Shown piece after piece: positions 56,288 to 64,000 of a stretch of 64,000 bases of DNA. The stretch's first letter is position 1, and every line of letters begins with the position of its first letter. The position numbers and the translations under genes are program-made. Source of the stretch: Gammaproteobacteria bacterium 42_54_T18 (GTDB taxonomy: Bacteria; Pseudomonadota; Gammaproteobacteria; Pseudomonadales; Ketobacteraceae); contig MAAL01000021.1 of assembly GCA_002163245.1 (NCBI GenBank), positions 123,677 through 187,676 on the forward strand, read 5' to 3'. The notes beneath the pieces were generated by a model. It was given only the letters and a program-made list of their open reading frames with translations, was not told where the DNA came from and ran no database searches.

Positions 56288-56317
56288 GATATAACTGTTT
56301 ATATAAATGGTTATATC
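56288..56317. repeat. AT-rich inverted repeat after pilU
   Basis: GATATAAC (56288-56295) and GTTATATC (56310-56317) are perfect arms around TGTTTATATAAATG, in the 283-base gap after pilU. It could be a weak transcript end. The remainder of the gap shows only a candidate promoter for the next gene. Confidence 0.3.
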
Positions 56318-56436
56318 TATCTTTGATTATTTTTCTACAATCCCTTTCTGCGTCCTCTTTGAATGGGTATTTTAATTGATAACTGAGTTGATGCCTGGGT
56401 TGATATATACGCCGATGCGTCTGTGCATTCATGTCA

Positions 56437-56465
56437 TAGACCCCAGCAAAAAGCTACGCTATATT
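56437..56465 (+). promoter_or_regulatory. Candidate promoter of the enoyl-CoA hydratase gene
   Basis: TAGACC (56437-56442, 4/6 to TTGACA), 17 bases, then TATATT (56460-56465, 5/6 to TATAAT), 36 bases before the ATG. Spacing is ideal; the -35 is only fair. Confidence 0.45.
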
Positions 56466-56501
56466 GAAGCCAAATCCAATCACCTATTCTAGGAATCGGC
56501 A

Positions 56502-57377
56502 ATGGCCTATAACACTATCGATTACAAAATAAACAGCAATGTTCTCACATTAACCCTTAATCGTCCTGATAATTTAAATTCCTTTACTGTTGAAATGGCG
56601 AACGAATTAATTGATGCCTTTAATGCAGCGAGTAATGATGATGTTGTTCGAGCTATTGTAGTAACAGGGGCTGGTCGAGCGTTTTGTGCCGGTATGGATT
56701 TATCCGCGGAGGGTAATGTTTTTGGTCTTGATGAAAATCAGGTTCCTACGTTGGATGATATGAACAATCGCTTAGATGATCCGGCCATTCTTCATGGAGT
56801 GCGGGATACTGGCGGGCGTGTAACGTTGGCAATTTATGATTGTACCAAACCTGTGATAGCAGCAATAAATGGTGCTGCAGTCGGCATTGGGGCCACTATG
56901 ACGTTGGCGATGGATATTCGTCTGGCGTCAGAAAAAGCACGTATTGGTTTTGTATTTAATAAGTTGGGTATTGTACCTGAGGCGTGTTCTAGCTGGTTTT
57001 TACCAAAAATTGTTGGTATCTCTCAGGCATTGGAATGGGTTTATAGTGCGGAAATTATTAAACCTGAAGCGGCAAAAGAAGCGCGTTTAGTAAAGGCCGT
57101 ATATCCAGCAGAAACCTTGTTGGAAGAAGCGTATAAAATTGCCAATAAAATTGCGAACAATACGTCGGCTGTAGCTATCGCGATGTCTCGGCAAATGATG
57201 TATCGCAATTCAGCACAACCCCACCCGATAGAAGCCCATAAAATTGAGTCGTTAGCGATGTTTTATGCGAGTGTTGATGATGGAAAAGAGGGCGTAAACG
57301 CGTTTTTCGAAAAACGAGAAGCAAAATTTAGCACTACAATGTCTGAAAATAAACCACCGTTTTACCCATGGTGGTAG
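56502..57377 (+). CDS. Enoyl-CoA hydratase/isomerase family protein
   Basis: 291 residues of crotonase type. VLTLTLNRPDNLNSFTVEMANEL starts it, the oxyanion-hole loop is GAGRAFCAGMDLSAEG, and the second is NGAAVGIGATMTLAMDIRLAS. FNKLGIVPEACSSWFLPKIVG holds the position of the catalytic acid (E in PEACSS). An insert LGLDENQVPTLDDMNNRLDDPAILHG-like segment widens the pocket. Substrate unknown; a fatty-acid degradation role is likely. AGGAAT precedes the ATG. It ends before the convergent pyrC'. Confidence 0.88.
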   Translation: MAYNTIDYKINSNVLTLTLNRPDNLNSFTVEMANELIDAFNAASNDDVVRAIVVTGAGRAFCAGMDLSAEGNVFGLDENQVPTLDDMNNRLDDPAILHGVRDTGGRVTLAIYDCTKPVIAAINGAAVGIGATMTLAMDIRLASEKARIGFVFNKLGIVPEACSSWFLPKIVGISQALEWVYSAEIIKPEAAKEARLVKAVYPAETLLEEAYKIANKIANNTSAVAIAMSRQMMYRNSAQPHPIEAHKIESLAMFYASVDDGKEGVNAFFEKREAKFSTTMSENKPPFYPWW

Positions 57378-57414
57378 GCAATAGTAGCACTAACTATAGC
57401 GTAATCATTCACCG

Positions 57415-58740
57415 TTAGGGAAGTTGGAATACTAAGCGGCCATTGTGGATGGTTGCGCAGGTACGGCCATTCATTGTTTTTCCTAGTAACGGTGAATTTT
57501 TACCTTCAGAATACAATGTTTCCGATGTTAGCTGCCACTGAGCTGAGGGATCAAAAATACTCAGGTTGGCCATGGAATTCTCAGCGATTTTACCCGCATC
57601 AATTTTGATGATTTGGGCAGGAGTTGTTGCGATACAGGTTACCCATTCTTGCTCTGATAAAATACCGTCGCGTACTAAGCCAAAACTCATGGGTAAAAAG
57701 GTTTCAATACTGGATATTCCCGCCTCTGTTGCTCCAAAGGGGGCAGATTTTGCAGCGATCTCGTGTGGTTGGTGATCTGATGTGATCGCAGTAACAATGC
57801 CAGATTTGACGGCATCTATCAGTGCTTTACGATCAATCTCACTTCGAAAGGGTGGGTTTACATGGTATTGGCTATTAAAGCCGTCAACAGCCTCATCATT
57901 AAATAACAACTGATGAACAGCAATGTCGGCGGTAACAGGAAGGCCGCGTTGTTGGGCGGCAGCAATTTGTTCAATGCTGCGGGCACAGGATAATTGGCCG
58001 AAGTGTGCGGTTACACCGGTTTGTTCTACTAGTAATAAGTCTCGTGCTAGTGCCACAGTTTCTGCAGAGCGTGGAATGCCGGGTAAGCCGAGGCGAGTTG
58101 ATGTGAAGCTTTCATGGACAATACCGTCACCTTGTAAGCTTAAATCAACACTTTGAAAAAATACGGTTAGATTAAATGTTGCAGCATACTCTAAGCAACG
58201 TAGTAATACTCGGCTATCTTTTATTGCATTACGTAGTTGAGCTACGCCAATGCAGCCTGCTTCTTGTAGGGCGTGCATTTCACTAAGTTGAGAGCCTTCT
58301 AAACCTTGAGTAATTGCGCCAATAGGTAATACATGGGCGTAACCGGATTGGTGGGCTCGCTCTTGAATAAGTGCAGCAACTGCAGGGTTATCAATAACGG
58401 GGTTGGTATCTGGCGGGCAACATAGGTGGGTTACCCCTCCTGCTGCTGCAGCTTGGGTTTCACTGTGAATAGTACCTTTGTATTCTTGTCCTGGTTCTCG
58501 TAGACGAGCGCATAAATCTACTGCTCCAGGGATAACCAATTTACCATCTGCATTAATGGTAATGTCGGTATCAATACTTTCTGTATTGGAGCTACTTGTA
58601 TGAATAGGAACAATACGTTGAATAAACCCATCAACAACATAAATGTCCGCGATCTCGTCTCGTTGAGATAGTGGATCAATAACACGGCCGCCAGCTATTT
58701 TTATTGATTGAGGGTTGGGAGAAGAAGGGGTGAACTTCAT
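57415..58740 (-). CDS. pyrC': Inactive dihydroorotase-like subunit PyrC' (PyrX)
   Basis: 441 residues of dihydroorotase fold, but the metal motif DxHxH is [10 protein letters not shown] (75-84), with both histidines lost. Later ligands remain partly (TSDHQPH). In Pseudomonas-type bacteria such non-catalytic subunits are needed to assemble active aspartate transcarbamoylase with PyrB. It overlaps pyrB by four bases (ATGA), which supports stoichiometric co-production. A separate active dihydroorotase must exist elsewhere. Confidence 0.92.
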   Translation of the reverse strand: MKFTPSSPNPQSIKIAGGRVIDPLSQRDEIADIYVVDGFIQRIVPIHTSSSNTESIDTDITINADGKLVIPGAVDLCARLREPGQEYKGTIHSETQAAAAGGVTHLCCPPDTNPVIDNPAVAALIQERAHQSGYAHVLPIGAITQGLEGSQLSEMHALQEAGCIGVAQLRNAIKDSRVLLRCLEYAATFNLTVFFQSVDLSLQGDGIVHESFTSTRLGLPGIPRSAETVALARDLLLVEQTGVTAHFGQLSCARSIEQIAAAQQRGLPVTADIAVHQLLFNDEAVDGFNSQYHVNPPFRSEIDRKALIDAVKSGIVTAITSDHQPHEIAAKSAPFGATEAGISSIETFLPMSFGLVRDGILSEQEWVTCIATTPAQIIKIDAGKIAENSMANLSIFDPSAQWQLTSETLYSEGKNSPLLGKTMNGRTCATIHNGRLVFQLP

Positions 58741-59756
58741 GCGCCATGTTCTCCAGTGGTTGTTTCGGAAGCAGCAATTATTTCTGTTGATTGGCCACTC
58801 ATGGCCATGGATAGTACCGCCATTCGTACGGATATGCCGTAGTTAACCTGTTTAAGAATAACCGACTGGGGACCGTCAGCAACGGCGGTTTCAATTTCTA
58901 CCCCGCGATTAATAGGTCCTGGATGCATGACGATAGCATCGGGTTTTGCAAATGCGAGTTTCTCTGTTGTGAGCCCGTATAAACGATAAAACTCGTGTTC
59001 ACTAGGCAGTAACGCAGAATTCATTCGCTCTTTTTGTAGGCGTAACATGATGACAACATCGACGTCTTTTAAGCCCTGTTCCATATTATAAAAAACGTTT
59101 GCTCCTAAGTGTTCCATATCATGGGGAATCAAGGTTTTTGGCCCAATAACTCGAACCTCGCCCACTTGTAAACCGTTTAATGCATGAACTTGAGAGCGCG
59201 CTACTCGGGAGTGGGTAATATCTCCGATAATCGCAACTTTAAGGTTACGAAAATCGCCCTTATGTTTACGAATGGTGTACATATCCAGCATGGCTTGGGT
59301 AGGGTGAGCGTGGCGTCCATCACCAGCATTAATAATCGCAACATTAGGGCAAACTTGGCTGGCAATAAAATGCGGCGCGCCGCTGTCTTGGTGACGAACA
59401 ATAAACATGTCGCTATCCATTGCCTCTAGATTCCAAAGCATGTCCATTAGTGACTCACCTTTGGAGGTGGCAGAGGCACTGATGTTGATGTTAAGTACAT
59501 CGGCGGAGAGTCGTTTTGCTGCCAATTCAAAGGTGGTGCGTGTGCGTGTGCTGGCCTCAAAGAATAAATTAACGACCGTTTTACCGCGTAATAGAGGGAC
59601 TTTTTTAACCGCTTGTTGGCCAACGCTAGAAAAGGATTCAGCAGTATCAAGGATTTCAGTAAGTATTTTAGTACTAAGGTTCTCAGTGGTGAGAAAGTGT
59701 TTGAGTTGACCGTGTTCGTTGAGTTGCAATTGGTGAGGGGTAATAGCCAGGCTCAT
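58737..59756 (-). CDS. pyrB: Aspartate carbamoyltransferase catalytic subunit PyrB
   Basis: 339 residues. The carbamoyl-phosphate loop is [12 protein letters not shown] (S69, T70, R71, T72). [18 protein letters not shown] and [12 protein letters not shown] complete the aspartate site. It makes carbamoyl aspartate in pyrimidine synthesis. A ~12-residue N-terminal extension is typical of the class B enzymes with PyrC'. It starts 17 bases after pyrR. Confidence 0.97.
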   Translation of the reverse strand: MSLAITPHQLQLNEHGQLKHFLTTENLSTKILTEILDTAESFSSVGQQAVKKVPLLRGKTVVNLFFEASTRTRTTFELAAKRLSADVLNINISASATSKGESLMDMLWNLEAMDSDMFIVRHQDSGAPHFIASQVCPNVAIINAGDGRHAHPTQAMLDMYTIRKHKGDFRNLKVAIIGDITHSRVARSQVHALNGLQVGEVRVIGPKTLIPHDMEHLGANVFYNMEQGLKDVDVVIMLRLQKERMNSALLPSEHEFYRLYGLTTEKLAFAKPDAIVMHPGPINRGVEIETAVADGPQSVILKQVNYGISVRMAVLSMAMSGQSTEIIAASETTTGEHGA

Positions 59757-59773
59757 GAGAATCTCTATTGTCG

Positions 59774-60277
59774 TCAGTTTACTTGGGTGATCGTCAGATG
59801 CATATTATCGGGGCCGTGTAATTTTACGCGTTGTTGGGGGGCTAAATCCAATCGTTCTCCAATAATATCTGGTTGAATAGGCAAATCACGCCCTGGTACG
59901 TCAACTAAGGTGACCAATATGACTGATGCAGGGCGGCCATAGTCAAATAATTCGTTAAGCGCGGCTCGAATAGTTCGCCCACTACTGATGACATCATCGA
60001 CCAGAATGATATGTTGCTCATCGGTAGTAAAAGGCAAATTCGATGTTTTAACTGAGGGATGTAAACCTTTTTGCGTAAAGTCATCACGGTAGAAGGTGAT
60101 GTCGAGTAATCCGAGGGCTTGGTCTAGGGCAAGTTGTTGATGTAATGATTTTGCAACCCAAGCCCCGCCGGTATGAATTCCCACCATAGCGGGTTGACGG
60201 ATGTTGCGTTGATCAAGCAGGTTCTGTAGGTCGGATGACATGTTGTTAATAAGAAAATCAACCGTGGGCAGGGTCAT
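59774..60277 (-). CDS. pyrR: PyrR regulator / uracil phosphoribosyltransferase-like protein
   Basis: 167 residues. The PRPP loop is [18 protein letters not shown], with [10 protein letters not shown] upstream. PyrR is a bifunctional regulator: in some bacteria it binds mRNA leaders, in Pseudomonas its role is less clear. No attenuator is seen in the short gap before pyrB. It overlaps ruvX by four bases. Confidence 0.93.
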   Translation of the reverse strand: MTLPTVDFLINNMSSDLQNLLDQRNIRQPAMVGIHTGGAWVAKSLHQQLALDQALGLLDITFYRDDFTQKGLHPSVKTSNLPFTTDEQHIILVDDVISSGRTIRAALNELFDYGRPASVILVTLVDVPGRDLPIQPDIIGERLDLAPQQRVKLHGPDNMHLTITQVN

Positions 60278-60711
60278 AGATTATGTCCTGTAGTTGGTTC
60301 GAGTTCAGCGAACCAAGTTTCGATAATAAGAGCGGCGGCGACACTGTCAATTTGGCGATTGGACTTTGCAGCACGGCCACTATATTGCTGTATCTGATCT
60401 CGTGCATCGTAGCTTGAAAGGTGCTCGTTTGCTGTGAATAGCGGTAACCCAAAGCGGCCATGCAATCGATTGCCAAATTTTCTGGCTCGTTTTGTTAGAG
60501 CGTTATCAGTGCCATCTTCATTTAGAGGAATGCCAACAACAAATGCGTCTGGTTGCCACTCTGCGATTAACGCAGCGACGGTCTCCCAGCGAGGTTGGCC
60601 ATCTTTTGCGGGTATTTCGGATAAAGGGCTGGCGGTTTGAGTGAGCTTTTGACCTATGGCGACCCCAATTTTTTGGGTGCCAAAATCAAATCCCATAACG
60701 GTTGTAATCAA
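60274..60711 (-). CDS. ruvX: Putative pre-16S rRNA nuclease / RuvX-like YqgF
   Basis: 145 residues of RNase H-like fold: GFDFGTQKIGVAIGQ starts with the catalytic aspartate, PDAFVVGIPLNEDGTDN is the second motif and NEHLSSYDA the third. The family trims 16S rRNA 5' ends. The TTG at 60711 gives the usual number of residues before the first motif; an ATG at 60696 is an alternative, and neither has a good ribosome site. Confidence 0.93.
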   Translation of the reverse strand: MITTVMGFDFGTQKIGVAIGQKLTQTASPLSEIPAKDGQPRWETVAALIAEWQPDAFVVGIPLNEDGTDNALTKRARKFGNRLHGRFGLPLFTANEHLSSYDARDQIQQYSGRAAKSNRQIDSVAAALIIETWFAELEPTTGHNL

Positions 60712-60728
60712 CGGTTAGTGTCCACCAT

Positions 60729-61298
60729 CTATGAATGGCCAACGTCTGATGACATAAGGCTTAAGTCGATACCAAGTAACTTTGTTGCCGCTTCCCAGCG
60801 TTTTCCTTGTGGTGTTGAGAAGAGTATTTCTGGATCAGCTTTGACGGTGATCCAGGCATTGGATTGCATCTCTTCTTCGAGTTGACCACCACCCCAACCG
60901 GCGTAACCTAGTGCAACAAGGTTGTCTTTGGGGCCTTTGTTATTGGCTATATCGTCCAGAATATCCCTGGATGTAGTAAGGCAGATACCTTCTTCCATGA
61001 TAACGGTAGATTGCCATTCTTGTGGGTTTCTATGTAATACAAAGCCCATTTCAGTTTGGACTGGGCCGCCTTCTAGCACATTTTGGTGGTCGAATTGCTC
61101 ATCGTAGTTATCGATATCGAGGTGCTCAAAGACTTCACCTAGGGATAAATTTAGTGGGCGGTTGATCATGATTCCCATCGCCCCATCCTCATTGTGCTCA
61201 CATATATAGGTGATGCTACGAGAAAAATTAGGGTCTTCCATTGCTGGCATCGCAATAAGGAAGTGGTTTTTTAAGCTGTCATTTGAGTTGGTATCCAT
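60729..61298 (-). CDS. yqgE: YqgE/AlgH family protein
   Basis: 189 residues. LKNHFLIAMPAMEDPNFSRSITYICEHNEDGAMGIMINRPLNLSL is the DUF179 signature; AlgH is the Pseudomonas name. Function is uncertain, but the gene is linked with ruvX in most gammaproteobacteria, here 17 bases apart. The family affects alginate and virulence traits in Pseudomonas. Confidence 0.95.
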   Translation of the reverse strand: MDTNSNDSLKNHFLIAMPAMEDPNFSRSITYICEHNEDGAMGIMINRPLNLSLGEVFEHLDIDNYDEQFDHQNVLEGGPVQTEMGFVLHRNPQEWQSTVIMEEGICLTTSRDILDDIANNKGPKDNLVALGYAGWGGGQLEEEMQSNAWITVKADPEILFSTPQGKRWEAATKLLGIDLSLMSSDVGHS

Positions 61299-61362
61299 AC
61301 CACTAGTATTGGGCCAAAAGATACGGGATTCAAGTGTTTAAAAAAGGTATCCATATATCTAC

Positions 61363-62244
61363 TTAAAAACTTGAAAGGTAATTTCCTTTTTTAAATTGCC
61401 AGGTTCGGATGATCTCTAAAATGTCCGTAGTTTCAGCGATTTCCTTTGGAAATGGTCCAAATGGCGCCGAACGTTGCACAATATGCATTGCTGCGTCATC
61501 TAGTACGCGCTTCCCTGAGGATTTTAATATACGGATTTCATGAACGGAGCCATCGGCTTTTACCGCCACCATTAGCCGTAAGCTGCCAAATATTTCTTTA
61601 CGCTTGAGCTCAGGAGGGTAATACAAATTCCCGAAACGTTCGATACGTCGTCGCCAAGCATCAAGATAAGCAGCATCTTGTGCTGCTTTGGTACTGGCAG
61701 CCGTTAGTTGACGTTTGCGGGGGCGCTTGGCATGAACTTGCTTTTTGTCACTGAGTTGGGCTTCGAGGCTTGCTATTTCAAGGCTTCGTTGCAGCATCGC
61801 AATGGCAGATACTTGTTCCGTTTGTTCCAGTTCTTTTTCTTCAGGGTTTTTGGTTGTTTTAAAAAGGCTGGTGGTGGTTGTGCTAAGTTGCCTTTCGGCT
61901 GAGTGCTTAACGGGTGTTTGGCTGGCCTTTTGTTGGATAGGGTCAATTTCACGCACAACGTTATCTTCGAATGTGGCTATTTCCGTGGTACTAACAACAG
62001 CCTTTTCTTCTAATGTGCCACTGCCTTGTTGGTTCATTTGAGCAAGAAAGTCGGCATCTTCTGGTGTTGCGTCACTTTTATTGTGAGCAAGGGTGATTTC
62101 GAGTGTTTCTGCTGTAATTTTAGGAGGGGGCAGGGTGAAACTTACCCCTAGGATAAGGATGCCATGCAATACTGCCGCTAGAAAAAACGTGAACATAAAG
62201 CGGTCATTTGCGGTGACGCTAGGTGGTTGTGCTGATACTGCCAT
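61363..62244 (-). CDS. tonB: TonB-like energy transducer
   Basis: 293 residues. One membrane helix (~18-38: FTFFLAAVLHGILILGVSF) anchors it in the inner membrane. The middle is a long charged and helical periplasmic spacer rather than the usual proline-rich one. The C-terminal domain (~205-293) has the TonB pattern WRRRIERFGNLYYPPELKR, GSLRLMVAVKADGSVHEIRILKSSG and ILEIIRTWQF. It sits between gshB and yqgE as in Pseudomonas, where this TonB is thought not to be the iron-uptake one. Confidence 0.9.
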   Translation of the reverse strand: MAVSAQPPSVTANDRFMFTFFLAAVLHGILILGVSFTLPPPKITAETLEITLAHNKSDATPEDADFLAQMNQQGSGTLEEKAVVSTTEIATFEDNVVREIDPIQQKASQTPVKHSAERQLSTTTTSLFKTTKNPEEKELEQTEQVSAIAMLQRSLEIASLEAQLSDKKQVHAKRPRKRQLTAASTKAAQDAAYLDAWRRRIERFGNLYYPPELKRKEIFGSLRLMVAVKADGSVHEIRILKSSGKRVLDDAAMHIVQRSAPFGPFPKEIAETTDILEIIRTWQFKKGNYLSSF

Positions 62245-62435
62245 GGACTCGTTACTTAAACCTCTGGTTTGTTATGTTGTGTTTATATCCAAGTGGGCCT
62301 CTATGACCGCGCCGAATGTTATGTTCTATTTCAGAAAATGCAGCGAGTACATCTTTGTACCCAATGCAGGGCAGGCTCTATGCTTGCTTCGGCGCTAATA
62401 GCAAGAATCATGGGTATATTGATATAGTTACGTTA

Positions 62436-63389
62436 TTATTTTTTAGCCAGTCGACGTTCGATAGCGTCCATTAATAACCCAGCGATATTGATTGATGTTG
62501 CTGCTTCAATTTCGCGGACACAAGTGGGGCTGGTGACATTGATTTCAGTAACATAATCCCCGATGACATCAAGGCCCACGAAGATTAACCCTTTTTCTAC
62601 CAAGCTGTCGCGTACTTGCTCGCAAATCCAACGTTCTCTATCGGATAATTCTTTAACGACACCGGTTCCCCCTGCTGCTAGATTTCCTCGATTTTCACCT
62701 TCTGCGGGGATACGGGATAACCCATAAGGCACTGGTTCACCATCGATAATCAATATTCGTTTGTCTCCTTGATTAATGTCAGGGATAAACTGCTGTGCCA
62801 TCGCGGGTGTTTTGCCGTGATTGGTTAAGGTTTCGATGATAACACTTAAGTTCTTATCGTTTGAGCCTGTGCGGAAAATAGACGCTCCGCCCATGCCATC
62901 CAAGGGTTTAAGGATAATGTCATTGTGTTGTTCTGCAAACTTTTTCAGAATCTGTGCATTAGCACTGACGGTTGTTGGTGTGCAACATTCGGGAAATTCA
63001 GTGGCAAAGATTTTTTCATTGCAGTCTCGTAAGCTTTGAGGTTTGTTGACGATCAATGATCCGGCTTTCTCTGCTTTATCCAGGATATAAGTAGAATAAA
63101 TAAACTCCATATCAAAAGGGGGATCTTTACGCATCAAGATAACATCGCAGTCCGCCAGGGGGTGAACATCGGAATCACCGAGCTGATACCAGCATTCTGG
63201 ATTTTTGAGAGGCTTTAATGAGCGGCTTGAGGTCATTGCTTGACCGTTTTCAATGAACATATCCTGCTGTTCGATATAGCGTATGTCCCAATTTCTGTTA
63301 TCCGCCTCCCATAACATGGCTAATGTACTATCCTTCTTGTAAGGAATGGATGATATTGCATCCATAACAACGCCCAGTTTAATTGTCAT
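62436..63389 (-). CDS. gshB: Glutathione synthetase GshB
   Basis: 317 residues from the ATG at 63389, which has AGGATC about eight bases upstream and gives the normal family length. KLGVVMDAISSIPYKKDSTLAML is the start, and LKPLDGMGGASIFR and GDKRILIIDGEPVPYGLSRIPAEGENRGNLAAGG form the ATP-grasp site. It joins glycine to gamma-glutamylcysteine. An upstream frame to 63425 overlaps nothing conserved and is not used. The 191 bases between it and tonB hold no clear site. Confidence 0.97.
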   Translation of the reverse strand: MTIKLGVVMDAISSIPYKKDSTLAMLWEADNRNWDIRYIEQQDMFIENGQAMTSSRSLKPLKNPECWYQLGDSDVHPLADCDVILMRKDPPFDMEFIYSTYILDKAEKAGSLIVNKPQSLRDCNEKIFATEFPECCTPTTVSANAQILKKFAEQHNDIILKPLDGMGGASIFRTGSNDKNLSVIIETLTNHGKTPAMAQQFIPDINQGDKRILIIDGEPVPYGLSRIPAEGENRGNLAAGGTGVVKELSDRERWICEQVRDSLVEKGLIFVGLDVIGDYVTEINVTSPTCVREIEAATSINIAGLLMDAIERRLAKK

Positions 63390-63614
63390 AACTTTTGATC
63401 CTATAAAATGCGTCAAAGGTGGCAAAGAAAATGAGTTGAAAGATTAAACGATTTTTCATATAACTCAAAATTTCTAGTTGATCTAGTTATAAAAAATGCG
63501 GCTTATCAGTATTAAAAATACTAATAACGACAATAGTTTATAGATTGTGCCTAAAATCTATGATTATAATTACCGCGCTCTGGGTGTTTTGTCGAAAAAT
63601 ATTGTGCTTCGAGT

Positions 63615-63643
63615 TTGCGAAGTATCTACAACGATATTATAAC
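63615..63643 (+). promoter_or_regulatory. Candidate promoter of the pilG operon
   Basis: TTGCGA (63615-63620, 4/6), 17 bases, then TATAAC (63638-63643, 5/6). It ends 47 bases before pilG. The 301-base gap from gshB also holds an AT-rich stretch (63470-63560) with no obvious gene. Confidence 0.6.
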
Positions 63644-63690
63644 TATATCTTACTGGCCAAAATTAAGGCTTACATAAAAAGGCAATGTCG

Positions 63691-64000
63691 ATGGAAGACA
63701 ACTTCGAAAGTTTAAAAGTCATGGTAATTGATGATAGTAAAACCATTCGTCGAACCGCGGAAACCTTGTTAAAAAAAGCAGGTTGTTCTGTGATCACAGC
63801 AACGGATGGTTTTGATGCATTATCAAAAATCGCTGACACCCAACCGAATATCATTTTTGTAGATATAATGATGCCACGCCTCGATGGTTATCAAACGTGT
63901 GCGTTAATAAAAAATAACAGTACATATAAATCTACACCTGTCATTATGCTATCCAGTAAAGATGGATTGTTTGACAAAGCAAAAGGCAGGATTGTTGGGT
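63691..64000 (+). CDS. pilG: Twitching motility response regulator PilG, N-terminal part
   Basis: The gene runs off the right edge; 103 codons are seen. SLKVMVIDDSKTIRRTAETL is the start of the receiver, FVDIMMPRLDGYQTCALIKN holds the phospho-aspartate, and VIMLSSKDGLFDKAKGRIVG is nearly the P. aeruginosa PilG text. PilG is the output regulator of the Pil-Chp chemosensory system that controls pilus extension. The ATG at 63691 has an AAAAAGG eight bases upstream; another ATG two codons earlier is too close to it. Confidence 0.96.
   Translation, partial: MEDNFESLKVMVIDDSKTIRRTAETLLKKAGCSVITATDGFDALSKIADTQPNIIFVDIMMPRLDGYQTCALIKNNSTYKSTPVIMLSSKDGLFDKAKGRIVG

Noticed and set aside
1..64000. Search by eye for tRNA, rRNA, insertion sequences and prophage genes
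   Set aside because: No GGTTCGAATCC-type arm with a matching acceptor stem, no transposase motif and no phage gene was found; absence by eye is not proof for small RNAs.

Overview
The window comes from a gammaproteobacterium related to Pseudomonas and the Cellvibrio/Teredinibacter group. The clearest signs are a conserved Pseudomonas-type gene order, a PilG start that reads almost exactly like P. aeruginosa PilG, and an aspartate transcarbamoylase operon with a degenerate dihydroorotase-like subunit. Nearly all of the sequence is ordinary chromosomal backbone. I saw no rRNA, tRNA, CRISPR array, insertion sequence or prophage.

Region 1 (1-9.7 kb) is the phosphate regulon: pstS (cut by the left edge), pstC, pstA, pstB and phoU, then a small DUF4124 lipid-free exported protein, yajQ, and phoBR on the opposite strand. 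A textbook Pho box with a correctly spaced -10 lies in front of phoB, so the regulator probably activates itself. Region 2 (9.8-15.7 kb) holds ubiA-ubiC for early ubiquinone synthesis, a rubredoxin gene of 54 codons, an HU-like protein, an SCP2-domain protein, an exported helical protein and an HDOD protein with a YbaK-like N-terminus. Region 3 (15-22 kb) is rsmD with two M16 peptidase-family genes, divergent from ftsY-ftsE-ftsX.

Region 4 (22-29 kb) is the minor pilin and pilus-tip operon fimT-pilV-pilW-pilX-(small exported protein)-pilY1-pilE. It sits between ftsX and rpoH, which are neighbours in Pseudomonas. rpoH itself has a near-perfect CIRCE operator 27 bases before its start codon, implying HrcA control of the heat-shock sigma factor; this is the most striking regulatory signal here. 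Region 5 (30-39.7 kb) carries a DUF423 membrane protein, thiS-thiG, trmB, a 986-residue protein combining a gluzincin-type protease domain, a propeller and an Omp85-like barrel, and then metX-metW-DUF4426-rdgB-hemW.

Region 6 (39.9-51.4 kb) is an accessory block between metX and yggT: an outer-membrane porin-like protein, a short PstS-like periplasmic protein, a hybrid histidine kinase with three receiver domains, CheR, a receiver-less CheB, and a REC-PAS-GGDEF-EAL protein, followed by an orphan dynamin-like GTPase. The first six read as one signalling unit that could join sensing at the envelope to methylation and cyclic-di-GMP output.

Region 7 (51.6-64 kb) returns to backbone: yggT-proC-yggS, pilT-pilU, an enoyl-CoA hydratase family gene, then gshB-tonB-yqgE-ruvX-pyrR-pyrB-pyrC' on the minus strand, and the first part of pilG on the plus strand. 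Long G-tracts (7-10 bases) recur in the pst genes and in the porin gene and may be slippage sites. Start codons were often moved downstream from the longest reading frame where a Shine-Dalgarno sequence or family length supported it.
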